This document shows positions 1 through 43,628 of a DNA stretch of 64,000 nucleotides, piece after piece; within the stretch, counting starts at the first letter, position 1, and every line of letters begins with the position of its first letter. The stretch is from Sycon ciliatum (lineage: Eukaryota > Porifera > Calcarea > Leucosolenida > Sycettidae): positions 14,091,405-14,155,404 of the forward strand of contig NC_088646.1 of the NCBI RefSeq assembly GCF_964019385.1, written 5' to 3'. A model generated the notes under the pieces. That model was not told the DNA's origin, made no database searches, and was given only the letters and a program-made list of their open reading frames with translations. The translations under genes were made by a program, and so were the position numbers.

Positions 1-1
1 C

Positions 2-1996
2 AAGAATGTCACCGGTGACCTTACACCTCATGATTGGTCGGTAGATCAGACACGGTATCCGCACCTCAACGGCATCGAGTTTCCGCAATGCCAGAAGAAG
101 CGAGTAGAAGCGCTGATCGGCCTTGACCACGCTAGTCTCCACAGGTGCATGGAGGAAGTCTATGGTGAGGCTCATGAGCCATTCGCACGCAGAACGCCAC
201 TCGGGTGGACATGCGTTGGCAGGAGCACCAGACCGCAACAGACGACAAATTTCACACGCACGTACTTCGGAAAGGACGTCGACCTGAATGCACTGGTGAG
301 AAGGATGTGGGAGGTGGGGGAACTTCCCCAGTTGTACAAATTCTGTGCAGATGATCAAGCCGTTTTTGATCAGACGGTCCAGTCGATGACCTACAAGAAC
401 TGAAGGTACCAGGTTTCGGAGCCGTGGATCAAGAGACCACCTCCGGACAACTACAGTCGAGAAACTGCAATGAAGCGGCTCATCGCAGTAGAGAGACGCC
501 TGGCGAAGGAGCCAGACGTCGCTGAGGAATACCGAACCGTGATTCGCCGTCACTTAGAACAAGGGTATATCAGCAAGATCAGCAACGCAAGTGATGGCGA
601 CGGCTGGTATCTGCCGCACTTTGCTGTTGTACGACCTGGGGCTACATCCACAAAGGTGCGTGTGGTCTTTGATGCAGCAGCAAAGACGAAAGGCAAGTGT
701 CTGAATGACTACATCAGCACTGGGCCCAAACTACAACGGGACCTCACCGACGTTCTCCTGCGGTTTCGGCGACACCCAAACGCACTGGTAGCCGACGTGG
801 CAGAGATGTATCTACAAATCGAGTTGGAAGAGGATGACCGACAGTTCCATCGATTTCTTTGGCGAGAAGATACGGAGGACCAACCGGCCGTTTACCAGTA
901 CAATAGAGTGGTGTTCGGGATCAATACATCTCCATTCTTAGCTCAACTGGTCTCGCAAGAGCATGCGCGGCGGAACCAGGAGGAGTTTCCTATGGCAGCA
1001 GAAACCGTGTTGAAGTCCACGTACATGGACGATTCAATGGACTCGACAAAGTCAACAGAGCTAGCGATTCAGCTGTACCACGAGCTTATGGCGCTGTGGG
1101 GTCTCGCTGGAATGCATGTGCGAAAATGGATTTCCAACAATGTTGAGGTGCTCGCCGAAGTCCCCGAGGAGGACCGAGCCAAGGAAGTGGACCTCGCTAA
1201 TGGAATCCTGCCGACGACCAAGACTCTCGGAGTTAAGTGGCGAGCAGAGGAAGACGAGTTCCTGATTCATGTCAAGCCGCCATCAGACATTGTCACCAAG
1301 AGAGCTTTCTTGAAGAACCTAGCCACATTGTTTGATCCGATCGGATTCGTACTGCCATTCACCATAGTTGGTTGGATGTTGTTCCAGAAGATGTGGCTAG
1401 CAGGTGCTGACTGGGACGACTCTCTGCCGCCAGAGCTAGGCGCAGAGGCGCAAAAGTGGTGTGCCGACATGGATGCACTCCAGGATGTCCGAGTTCACCG
1501 GTGTCTTCAACGCGATGAAGAGGTGGTGGAGACTCAGCTACAGGTATTCTGCGATGCCTCGCAAGATGCATATGGAGCAGTCGCTTATCTCTGTCATGTG
1601 TACCAGGATGGTACGAGGTCCAGTAGATTCGTCATGGCTTGAGCCAAAGTGGCGCCGTTATCAGCTGTTAGCATCCCCTGACTCGAGCTAATGGGAGCAG
1701 TCATCGGATGTCGTCTTGGTGTGTCCGTAGCCAAGACACCGCCATTGCAATGGAGAATGTCGTGTTCTGGAGTGACAGCATGGATGTCCAAGTGGTGGAA
1801 AAAGTACCCGGATCTCAGTGTCGGTGACATCGTCCTCGTTGTGTCAGCTGATACCCCCCGTGGCAGGTGGCCTCTTGGACGGGTGTTGGAGGTCTACCCT
1901 GGTTCTGACGGCAGAGTGCGTGTCGCTAAGCTCCAGGTCGGAGGCAAGCAGGTAACTAGGTCAGTTGTACGGCTATGTCCGGTTGTGAAAGGCTGA
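2..1996 (+). pseudogene. BEL/Pao pol pseudogene (protease end, RT, RNase H start, integrase tail)
   Basis: The frame is open from base 2. It encodes the conserved stretch before BEL RTs ([10 protein letters not shown], then [11 protein letters not shown]), an in-frame TGA at 401-403, and then a BEL/Pao RT with [19 protein letters not shown] and the catalytic YMDD (codons near 1024-1035). RNase H begins with [14 protein letters not shown]. Two further in-frame TGAs lie at 1640-1642 and about 1682, the latter where VSIPRLEL is expected (Arg CGA to TGA, consistent with CpG decay). The RNase H motif FWSDSMDV around 1768-1793 is out of frame with what precedes it. It then runs straight into a DUF5641-like tail ([20 protein letters not shown]). 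The zinc-binding domain and catalytic core of the integrase are therefore deleted. Family assignment is firm and the element is inactive. Confidence 0.88.
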
Positions 1997-2088
1997 CAGT
2001 CCGTACGCACGTTTTAGATGGACTTATCGCCATCTTTAGTCAGTTCGATCTCTTTTCTCATTTTACTCATTCTTTGATACGGATGTAT

Positions 2089-2781
2089 CAAGGAGGGGGG
2101 TATGTTGGGAAGGCCGTCGTGGCCATGTGTTTTTTTAGGATGTATTTACTATTTATTCAATATTTCCCTCAGGATGTGAAATATGAAATGTCTCAGAAAT
2201 TCAGTTTATTTTGGAACGCAATTTCGCGTACATGTAGTGATTTAGCCTACAGTTAGTTCACGAGTTATTTCGTAGGTTGTTTGTTTCTTGTGTTGCACAG
2301 TGCAAGACAAGAATTTGCACAACTGCACAAGAGTATTGACGTTGACTCTCAAAATGATTCTTGGTCGCATTTTGTTTGTTTCTTCTAAGTTTTGACAAAG
2401 GGACATGTATTTTCGTTTTGTCTTTTCTCGCAGTGTTTCCTTTCATTTCTAAGCCGCGACGCCGTCGCGTACTGCGGTACGACGGGTCACGTGCTGCCAA
2501 CCTACTGCATTCTTTATTCACCAGTTTTCACGGCTACACTGCATGCATTGTATAATGACTCATGATTATTTTTTGCTCTGCGCTGAATCCCGTACTAGTG
2601 TAATGTAGGGGTTTTTCAGAGTTTGTTTGTTTTCGATGAGGCTCGGCAAGTTCGGTTCTTCGAAGAGAAAGGGTTGTTTTTTGTTGTTTGCGAAATATCT
2701 ATTTTACTACCACGAAGTGTTCCCGTTGCGTGTGAGAACCTGCATGACAATAGTTGTGTTTCCTTTTAAGAAAACATAACA
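2089..2781 (+). repeat. Polypurine tract and probable 3' LTR of the BEL/Pao copy
   Basis: The purine run AAGGAGGGGGG at 2090-2100 comes about 95 bp after the end of pol and is followed by TATGTTGGGAAGG. An LTR from TGTTGGG (2103) to ...ATAACA (2781) would have the usual TGTT/AACA ends and a length of about 680 bp. The right boundary is inferred; no second LTR is in the window to confirm it. Confidence 0.5.
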
Positions 2782-2890
2782 GTATGTATGTTGACTGAGA
2801 AAGTGGTGGACATCACGCAACTGCATCATAAATTACTATGTATGTTGTTAAAACAAAAGAGACAGCAGCACCCCCTGAAAACTGATATAC

Positions 2891-34785
<31,895 letters not shown>

Positions 34786-34800
34786 TATCAGACTAGGACG

Positions 34801-34910
34801 AAACAAACAAACATGCGCACACCAACACAAATATACAAACATGCATACACATACAAACACACGCACATGCACACGCACATGCACACACACGCATACACAC
34901 ACACACGCAT

Positions 34911-34990
<80 letters not shown>
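34801..34990. repeat. (CA)n-rich tract upstream of the DHX9 start codon
   Basis: Imperfect then pure CA repeats (pure from about 34939) lie 16-205 bp 5' of the start codon on the gene strand, where they read (TG)n. They may be in the 5' UTR or core promoter. No TATA box or other clear promoter element was identified. Confidence 0.85.
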
Positions 34991-34992
<2 letters not shown>

Positions 34993-34999
34993 TAACATG

Positions 35000-37900
35000 G
35001 CATGAAACAAATTGGCACTTTGTGTCACTGCGAGAAGAAGCAGAAAGAGGGCAGGTTCTATAATTATTTGTGTAATGTGACACGTACTTGAAGTAATTCA
35101 AATACGCTTTCTGTGCTCATCCGAGTCGAACAATTCATATTTCCACACGACTTGCATCTGTATCTGCATCTGCTTGCGTTGGTTGTGACTGCATCTTTAG
35201 ACACCCATCACAGGAGTTGATATCAATGCTGGAACAAAACCTATCGCCACTTGTGCTGGTTTTGCACCATATAACAGCTTGCAAGCCTAAAGAGTGGGTC
35301 ACCAGACTCACCACTATTTAGCCTGACCTACACCACATTCGTCGTTCGAGACCAGCGCTGGGAGCACGGAGCATGTACTGCGTTAACAAATGCGGTGATG
35401 CATACGTGAACCACTTTACTGTAAGACCACTAATGTTAACGAACACTTAATTCTAAAGACTTAACGAATTGTATGAAGTCGTTATGCGCAAAACAATGTA
35501 CGTGTACAGCCATTCACCCGTTTTGACAGACAGAATTCGTTAACATTTCACCTCGTTTACTAACAAAAACCCCAGAGATCACTAACTTTAATGGCATAAA
35601 ATATCTGGTCTTACGGTACATGCAATGAACTGTGCCGACACCCACAGTCAACTGGGTACTCACTACTCGGAGTGAGGGTAATAGAGATGCAGCTGACGAG
35701 GTTCGCCCCCTATCGGGCATTGGTCGTGAGACTCACCATATCACCATTGCTGTTAAGCCGGTGGTAACGTGGATGTGCAAGCTTTACTTTACTTACTACA
35801 CCATATGACTTTTTAACTAGGGCTGAAAAGATCACTCGATAAATCACGTGTGAAAATCCATGTCGTACGTGCCGGGGAGCAAGAGCAACTTTCCTACGTA
35901 GATCTCTTTACGGATTTTTGAAAGCTCTTTCCTGCGTTCGGTCCTTCGTAGGACTTTTTGAAATATTTTTGTTTTCGAATTTTCTGGATGTATCCATGGC
36001 AACGTTCAGGTCGGGCGAAACACAAGGTCCACAGCACGTGGAAAACTAAATGGGGAATGTGGTGTAGGTTTGTGGTGCATGCGGTGGGGGCATGCAGCCG
36101 ACACGTCTCCAACGCAACAAGGCATGCTTAGCAGTCGTGGAGAAATCACATAGAGCGAAACCAAGAGTACATGAAAACCAGAGTGTGCAGCTCTGATGGG
36201 TTGCTGTCACGGCAGAATTCCGTGATTACATCATTTTAGTGATGTAGTGCGCACAAGCAGGATTCAAGTAGGTCTCTTTCTGCACAACTGCAGAAGACAT
36301 TCCATGCAGTTGTTACATTACGTGTAATCACCAGCCAAACAGTCTAAACATACCCACGGTCAATGGACCGTATGTGAATGACATCACGATTTATTGAAAC
36401 AGGCATAGTTGTGGTTCGACACAATGCGTTTCACATTAGATAGCATTGTTTTCGTGCGATAAAGAGCTAAGGTTGCTCATACTGTGAAGACATCTCCACT
36501 GCCTGTCTCCTAATGGATGTCACTTCCGTGCTCTCAAATCGTGCTTATTTCGATTCGCTTCATGGCGCAGCCAAAAACTTACCCTAACAACCGGGAGCCC
36601 GCAACATGGTATGGTCCTTCTCTTCTTTTTTTAAATCCATGACTACATTGGCTCACCATCTGCATTCAAACTGTATTACCGTAAAAGCCCGTGTATAGGC
36701 CCCCGGGCGTATAGAATAGCAGCCTCGATTTCCAGGGCACGGACGTTATTTTGGAACCGGGCGTATACTTGGAATAGGGATAGCAGTAAGTATTGGGTAT
36801 CAGTACCTGTACATGTACTGGTGTTTCCGGCATACCTGGGCGTATACTTGGGCATGAGCGCTATTTTGAAACAAAAGTGTTGTCTTCCCCTGACTGGGCG
36901 TGTACACGGAGGGTGGGCGTATACAGGGGCTTTTACGGTATTGCATTTACTAAGATGGAAAGTCAAAATGTTAGAGTGCCCGTTTCCAATGTTCCTCATG
37001 CACGTCGTACAGATGTACGAAATCCTGTAGGTGTGTAGTGTCCAGTTGGGTGTTCGCTGTGTGCTATACATGCGCATTTGACCAATTAAGCCCTATAATC
37101 AATGGCAGACAATCGATTTTCCAGCTTCATCACTTTGATTACAGCTAATGACTAGCTAGATCTCCTAAATTCGGAACAATGCTTCAAGCAGCTTTACTGT
37201 AACAAAAAAGGGACGCACTACTATTTTAATACTACTATTTCTGCATAGTATTTCACATAGTCAGAAGTTTTTGCTTTTTTTTGCTTTGAGCAAACACTTC
37301 CGACAGGCTGTGTGCAATAACAGTGCAACTGAGTGTTGGCCAATGTTACCATAGACGAATTTTAGCTAGATCTTCGTCCTTGAAAACTTTCGTGGGAAAT
37401 GCATTCAGGACACGTTACGTAGTGGGAGTAGCAGCAAACATAATAGGGTCCTGAATGTTCAACACCCGACCGGGTCTACGGGATTTTACAAGACTCTACG
37501 AAATTTCGCACATCTGTATAACGAGCATACGGCGTATGAATGGACTGTAGGCATATGTGAGATGGTGTGGCACTGCACTCGAGTACTCCCAGGTACAAGG
37601 TGCACTGGACTGGACTCAGGTGTGGTGACTGCTGTACGCTGCATTACGTGCTCGTTATGGAATAAGGGCTGAACGCTGTAAGAAGGTCAAAGCAGCTAGC
37701 TGTCCGGAGATTGAGTAACTCCCAACGCCATGCGAATTGACAATGCCAAATCTGTCACCTGTATCGTGTAAAAAACATATCTTTGTTGTGTCTCTCCTGC
37801 CTACATAACAGTATACCCGACGGTAAGAAGTGAAAGTATTTTCAACTACTACTTTGCAGGGATGAATTTATCCGGTATCGCACCGCAGTTTGCTAAGCAA

Positions 37901-38300
37901 AATTGATCTACTGCTACTCAAATATCACCGCGACTAGCAGAAAACTGCGATACATACAGGCTAGGCATGCCTAGCTTGCGTCGTCAAGTAACATGCACAC
38001 AGTGCAGTGTAGGTGGTACATGACTATAGTCTCAATTTGCGTGCACACGTATGATGCAAGTAACCACACGTAGGGTGGAAGCTAGCGGGAAATGTACGCA
38101 GACATCTGCTTTGTGCCAATCGAAAATCAAAGATTGCTACACAATTGAGATTTTGTATAGCAAAAACTGCAATTCAAAATAATTACAGTAAATTCATCCC
38201 TGCTTTGTAATGCAATGCCCATCACAGAGACCAAACGCAACATGCATGTTAGGGGACACCAAACAACCCATTCTCTATACTATTATAAGTATAAGCAGTT
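35000..38300. other. Gene-poor region upstream of DHX9
   Basis: Apart from the MITE at 36679-36938 and a copy of the AACAGCTTGCAAG repeat at 35255-35340, I see no exon, RNA gene or complete element here. Confidence 0.5.
36679..36938. mobile_element. 260-bp TA-flanked MITE (GTAAAAGCCCGTGTATA family), intact
   Basis: CCGTAAAAGCCCGTGTATAG at the left and its complement ending CTTTTACGG at the right, TA on both sides (36677-36678, 36939-36940). It serves as reference for the disrupted copy at 32125-33453. Confidence 0.88.
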
Positions 38301-38331
38301 GCAACTAGCTCGTTGAGTTGCACCTGTTTAC

Positions 38332-38442
38332 TAGTATGTTTATCCTTTCGTGGCCAGCGATCAAGGACATCTGAGAATTGTAATTTTTGTACTCCTCCAA
38401 GGTGTGATTTTTGGCCTGCTGGGCCAAGCACAAGGAAGCCTT
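38332..38442 (-). CDS. Possible exon of an unidentified gene
   Basis: A strong acceptor (TTTTTTTTGGCAG) is followed by 37 codons with a protein-like composition (AKNHTLEEYKNYNSQMSLIA, then GHERINIL) and a donor GTAAAC. A second frame is also open through the region and could use a GTGCAA donor. I do not recognise the family. It could belong to a gene upstream of DHX9, or be chance. Confidence 0.35.
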
Positions 38443-39565
38443 CTGCCAAAAAAAACTGAAGAAAATGGTTGTTGTTTGATCCTTTGGTGTAATCTTTGTC
38501 GCTAGTCGAAGCTAGTTGCTGTTCGGAGCAGAAACGCTGAAATTAACTATTTGCTGCATGTACTCATGCATGTACTCATGTACTCAGGCATGCAGTCTCA
38601 CTCGCATCTTAGTTGTTTTTCTAGAATGGATGCTGCTCTGCGGCCCTTGGTGAACATTATCTGCGCTCGTGGAGCAGCTGAAAAGGACCACTAGTATGTC
38701 TTATTCCCGGTTTGAAAGTGGACAGACGACTTTCGTGCCTTGAAAAAGGAGTAGAGAGCGACAAAGGTCCGTCTGTAGCTGATTTTTCAGTGCTCCTCGT
38801 AGATTTTGATGGCAATAGAAAATTCTCAGACCAAAGTCAGCATGGCGGTGGGCGTGCAGATTTCTTGTGGATTTTTTAGTTGCTTCGTCTCGTACCTATG
38901 TCAGTATCGTGATGGTGAAGTGGACAGGATGATTCTCTTCCTCTAGGCTTCGTTCGGCCGACTTTGCTGTGTCCTCATTGAAATGTGTACGTACCATGAC
39001 ATGCGATTGCTGGCTATATAGCTATGCTTTTCTTTTCTTTTCTCTGAGTGCAACAAATTTACAGCACTGGTTTCACCGCGACATGCTGCTTCTCAAATCG
39101 GTCAAATAAGAAGAAGGAAAAAGAGGCTATAAATGCTACCTGCAACCTGGAAAAAATAGCACTTTCGTGTTGAAGGGGTGGGATGCTGAGTCCATGATCC
39201 ACAGCACAAAAGTATTCACGAAATTAATCTAGAATATTTTTAACAGCATCGTTTCTTACCAGTGTTATCCTGGTCTACGCAACTACGTTCACAGAGCCGA
39301 CGCACGCCATTCAAGGAGTCGTAGCATCCATCGCCAAGCTGCAAAGCAAGACTCAATCGCAACTACTACTACCAAGAGTACATGAAAACCAGTACTCTTA
39401 CTTTGCTATTACTTAGCTCGAGTTGTCCAAGATTTGACCCACTGTTCAATATGTACCGGCTGCTTTTTCCTGCTTTTCAAACATCAACTGTTCGAACAAA
39501 ATTTTAAAAGAGATTACAAAAACCGGACCATAAATTATGTACATTTTAAAAGAGATTACGTAACA

Positions 39566-39686
39566 AGAGTACATAAACCATAGGTTTATAATAAATTATG
39601 TACATAGTTTGTGCACTCTCTCGTAGCTAGCAGCTAGCTCGGGCCCGGGCCGGCCGGGCCGCGGGGATCACCGGATTTATGTACTC
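39566..39686. repeat. GC-rich segment bounded by inverted AGAGTACATAA motifs
   Basis: AAGAGTACATAAACC at the left and GGATTTATGTACTCT at the right enclose 120 bp that include a GGGCCCGGGCCGGCCGGGCC core. The bounding motif matches the palindrome arms at 42189-42225 and 43911-43939. Confidence 0.55.
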
Positions 39687-39940
39687 TAATTATTTTTTTC
39701 GTTCAAAAAGCAAGTCATTTTCATTCTGATATGGACTGCCATGTAAAACTCAGTAAAAGTCTAGTGATGCTGCCAAGACTGGGGAGCCATACAGCATCAG
39801 CCATCAGGCATCACCCTAGCTTCCATCCGCTGCCAGAATGATAAAGATTGGCTTTGCACTGGTTCAGTGCTGACGTACCTGCGTGGTGCACGCAAGGCAT
39901 TCTTACCAGCTTCAGACTCGGCAGCGCTTGTTGTTGCATA

Positions 39941-40313
39941 GGCTGCGTCCGTTTTTAGCTACCTGGTAGAGTAGAGTAGAGTCACTCTACCGATAGAGGT
40001 AGATGGTAGAGCTAGCTAGAGGTAAGTGCACGAACGCTGTTCTACCGGATTTATAGTAGTTTAAAACACGATGTGTACTCTGAAGTACGTGAAATGTTTA
40101 TTTTTTGTATGGAGTTGTGTACAAATCCTTGATCTAGCTGGAAATCCCGTAGCTCTACCAACTAACTTCCACCGGATTCTACCAACTTTTTCCTGGTAGA
40201 GCCGGTAGAGGAAAGTACAATCTACCCTTTTGAGTAGAATTTTTTTCAAAGAACGAACACCTCTACCGAAAGAAGTTTTCTACCCAAACCTGTAAATCAA
40301 AAACGAACGCCCC
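39941..40313. mobile_element. Second copy of the GGCTGCGTTCGTTTTT MITE
   Basis: About 90% identical by eye to 11390-11736, starting GGCTGCGTCCGTTTTT and ending AAAAACGAACGCCCC. A clear target duplication is not visible here. Confidence 0.8.
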
Positions 40314-40425
40314 AATAAATCTGTCAAGAACATTGTACATGATCATCGCCGCGTGCGCTCGATCTACAATAATCATTGTTTTTATTCTGTTTTTGCCCGT
40401 ACAAGACGCTTTGAGTTATTATTGT

Positions 40426-40844
40426 CTGTCCCTCCAGGATTCCGCGGCCGCGGTAAAATCCGCGGAATTCATTTTTTTTATATCCCGCGGAATTCACAGT
40501 TTTCACCGCAGAATCGTGAAAAACTTCGAGTCACGGTTTGGGGGCAATGCGAGCACGCGCTTCATATTCATGCACAGTGCAGTGTCCTGTCGCTATTTTG
40601 TTGCATTCAAACTGTACCAGTTTTCTTAGTTACTGTATTGAGCCTATCGTGTGTTTTCGACCACTAAATTTTTTATTGATACTTGTACATAGCATATAGC
40701 CATGTCTTTTCGCCGGTGCAGCGCCGCAGAAATACCGCAGTATTGCCGCAGAATTCACGCCATCCGCCGCATAATGTAGCGATTTGTGCCGCAGAATTCA
40801 GCGCAGAATTTCAACTTTCTGTCGGCGGATTCCTGGAGGGACAG
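40426..40844. mobile_element. 419-bp element with CTGTCCCTCCAGGAT ends
   Basis: CTGTCCCTCCAGGATTCCGC at the left and its near complement ending CTGGAGGGACAG at the right, flanked by TATTGT on both sides (40420-40425, 40845-40850). The interior is rich in CCGCGGAATTC and GCAGAATTC motifs. Superfamily unassigned; six bases of duplication is unusual. Confidence 0.75.
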
Positions 40845-41112
40845 TATTGTGTTAAAAAAATGTACGCGAAAAAAGAAATAGCGGTACGTGATCGGTGCTT
40901 TTGGTCCTTTTCTAAAACCCCTAAAAATGACCATCCGCGAAAACGGTTTCAGGGATTATTTCTGGCACAAAACCTATAGTATAGATAAAGTGCGGACCTC
41001 AACATGAAAATAAAAAAAGGAAATATGCGGACATGAGGGTCGCGCGCAAAGAGTTATAAGGGGCACATGTGAGCAGGAAAGAACTACACTCGTACAACGA
41101 CGGCCTCAGCAG

Positions 41113-41395
41113 TTACGAGAGAGGCAGGGCAGTCCACCGGTGCATGCGAGGGGAAGAGGGAGCGACTTCCACGGATGCACATGACGCTAGCACGCACAAG
41201 GGCAAAGCTAAGGCGGCAGTGGATATGGGCCATGGTTGTCGAGTATGGCTCGCACGTCTTCTCCGCCAGCAGCGATGCGCTTGTAGAGCGACGAGGCGCA
41301 CTTGCTCATGCCACCCGTATACGCGTAGTGGAAAACACTGCAGGCACAAACGATGCGTGCTCCACCTCACCCCTAAAAATAGGTCTAAAAAAGGT
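41113..41395 (-). pseudogene. C-terminal fragment of the same RT family as 42226-43628, inverted and decayed
   Basis: The minus-strand translation, crossing at least two frameshifts, gives EVEHASFVPAVFSTT, SSLYKRIA, LLAEKTCEPYSTTMAHIHCR and LSFALVRASVMCIRGSRSL. These match the last 90 residues of the plus-strand copy (EHAAFVPLVFSTT, AEKSSEPYSVVMSFIRCR, LSFALLRASVMCLRGSRS). Confidence 0.8.
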
Positions 41396-41813
41396 AGAAT
41401 TTCGCAAAATTTTACCATGTGTACTCTTGCTCGCGTAGTCGACTATATGATGAGGCCTTTATGGCCGAAACAGCTTGCTGTCTACAGCATTGGGTATATA
41501 CATGTATATATATAGACTAGAGTATAGTCCGCGATATGCGTGTTAAAACAAAATGGCGTCACGATTTATTGAAAGTGGTATACTGTGTAGTAAGTTGGTG
41601 GTACGGTACGAGTGTTCAAAACCATAATGGCATTTGAATTTCATACTGTTCCTCTTCTTTTTGACATGCTCTCTTTCCATCGTCCTTAACTTTTGTTTGT
41701 TGTGAGCTGCTTTGGCTTTCTCCTATACCTCGTCAAGTTGAGCATCTATCCGTTTTTGTTTCGCTCTGTAAAGAGCACTTAAGGTTCCCTGTAACAAGAC
41801 GGCAACGTCTGTA

Positions 41814-42186
41814 GAGTCTTCCCTATCAAAATAATAAATTCTACTACGTATGGTCTTCCCTATCAAAATAATAAATTCTACTACGTAGGGTCTTCAAGAG
41901 TCCCTATCAAAATAATAAATTCTACTACGTAGGGTCTTCCCTATCAAAATAATAAATTCTACTACGTAGGGTCTTCCCTATCAAAATAATAAATTCTACT
42001 ACGTAGGGTCTTCCCTATCAAAATAATAAATTCTACTACGTAGGGTCTTCCCTATAAAAAAAATAAATTCTACTTGAAGTACTACGTAGGGCTAGGGTCT
42101 TCCCTATCAAAATAATAAATTCTACTACGTAGGCTTACCGTTGGGTCTTCCCTATCAAAATAATAAATTCTACTACGTAGGGTCTT
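41814..42186. repeat. 37-bp minisatellite, about nine copies
   Basis: The unit CTTCCCTATCAAAATAATAA plus ATTCTACTACGTAGGGT repeats, with the AGGGTCTTCCCT part self-complementary and CTACGTAG palindromic. Variants in copies 3 and 7 carry small insertions. One more copy lies on the far side of the RT frame at 43870-43908. Confidence 0.93.
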
Positions 42187-42188
42187 GA

Positions 42189-42225
42189 CAAGAGTACATA
42201 ACCCCCGGGGGGTTATGTACTCTTG
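42189..42225. repeat. 37-bp perfect palindrome (18 + G + 18)
   Basis: CAAGAGTACATAACCCCC, a single G, then its exact complement. It lies between the minisatellite and the RT frame, and the RT frame becomes recognisable a few bases later. Confidence 0.95.
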
Positions 42226-43628
42226 GTCTTGAGCATTATGATCGAGCAGTGGAGATGTTCGCCGACACTGGAGTTGACATCCGCGTCGATGGTTGCCGGT
42301 ACCTGGGTTCGGCTATTGGTACGCCTGCGTTCCTGGATAGCTTTGTTGAGCAGAAGGCAACAAGATGGCTCAACCTCGTGGAGAAGTCGTCCTCGTATGC
42401 GGAAACGCAACCACAAGCTGCATACGCTGCACTCACCCAAGGCCTGCAGAATAAGTGGTCTTTCCTCTGCCGCACCACACCAACAGCTGCTCTGACGCCT
42501 GTGGAGAAGCTGCTAATGGAGAGGCTCATCCCCGCTCTTACCGGCCATATTGTCAACTCGGAGGAAAGGTCAATTCTTGCGCTTCCATGTCGTCACGGAG
42601 GGCTCGGGCTGGGCAATCCCGTGGATCTCGCATCCCAGTATGATGCATCGCGAAGGGTGACTGAGTCCTTGCAGACCAACATCAAGCTGCAGACTATGGC
42701 GCTCGGCTCTGCAACCAGTCTCGTTCGTACTGCCAAGGCGGAGGTGAGGATAACAGCACGGAATGCTGTCAAAGCCCAAGCCCTGCAGCTCCGCTCCAGT
42801 GTGCCGGAGGCCAAGCAGCGTGTAATCGACCTGGCTGCGGAGAAGGGCTCTTCCAGTTGGCTGACCTGCAGGCCCTTGAAGCGCCATGGATTTGCCCTCT
42901 CCAAAGCGGAGTTTCGCGATGGAGTGCACCTAAGCCTAAGGTACAACTGGCAACCACAGCGCATGCCATCAGGGTGCGTTTGTGGAAGCCAGTTTACTGT
43001 GGCCCATGCCCTCTCGTGCCCCACCGGCGGTTACCCTACCATCAGACATAACGAGATCCGCGATGTGACCGCTGGTTTCTTGAAGCGTGTTGCCACCAAC
43101 GTATCTGTAGAGCCTCATCTGGAGCCCCTGAGTGGGGAGCAGCTGCGCTATCGCACCGCCATCCGCGACGACCAGGCTCGCTTGGACGTAGCAGCAAATG
43201 GAGTGTGGGGAGGGCGGTTCGAACGCACCTTCTTCGACGTCCGGGTGTTCAACCCTTTTGCGTCTTCGAACCAGTCCTCCTCCATTTCTGCCACCTACGT
43301 TCGCCATGAGAAAGCGAAGAAGAGATCGTATGAAGAGAGGCTGCGGGAGATCGAGCATGCTGCATTTGTCCCGTTGGTCTTCTCGACAACCGGTGGCATG
43401 GGCAAGCAATCTGCCTCGCTTTACAAGCGAATTGCATCTCTCATTGCTGAGAAAAGCAGCGAACCGTATTCGGTTGTTATGTCATTCATCCGCTGCCGCC
43501 TTAGCTTTGCGTTGCTCAGAGCAAGTGTCATGTGCCTGCGTGGTAGCCGCTCTGTTTTCGCTGTACATGCACCTGTCTCTTCTTCTGCCTCCCTAGTTGC
43601 TGCCGAAGCTGGCACTTCCCGTCATTAA
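42226..43628 (+). pseudogene. 5'-truncated retroelement: RT thumb/C-terminus plus zinc knuckle and nuclease-like domain
   Basis: The frame is open from the palindrome; the first internal Met is at 42249. Counting from it (459 codons): an RT thumb-like start (RYLGSAIGTPAFLDSFVE; QGLQNKWSFLCRTT), then a zinc-binding CVCGSQFTVAHALSC (C243, C245, H253, C257), then ARLDV (D313) and FFDVRVFNP (D330), which resembles a PD-(D/E)xK restriction-like nuclease, then a conserved tail (CRLSFALLRASVMCLRGS). The palm with the catalytic aspartates is missing, so it cannot polymerise DNA. I infer a LINE-like family with a C-terminal endonuclease; the exact clade is not certain. The remaining 460 codons are unbroken. 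Confidence 0.75.

Larger units (their letters stand above)
1..2781 (+). mobile_element. BEL/Pao LTR retrotransposon, 5' end off-window, internally deleted
   Basis: The part inside the window holds the protease-to-RT region, the RT, the start of RNase H, the C-terminal tail of the integrase region, a polypurine tract and a probable 3' LTR. The integrase core is missing. The reading frame carries several TGA stops, so this is a dead copy. It lies about 110 bp beyond the last visible DHX9 exon and is therefore probably inside a DHX9 intron on the opposite strand. The 5' LTR and target-site duplication are off the left edge. Confidence 0.85.

Noticed and set aside
41814-42186. Array that could be mistaken for CRISPR
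   Set aside because: Units are directly tandem with no unique spacers, the context is eukaryotic and no cas genes exist.
42249-43628. Host gene of unknown function
   Set aside because: A second decayed copy at 41113-41395 and the RT-thumb/nuclease-like motifs identify it as repetitive element sequence.
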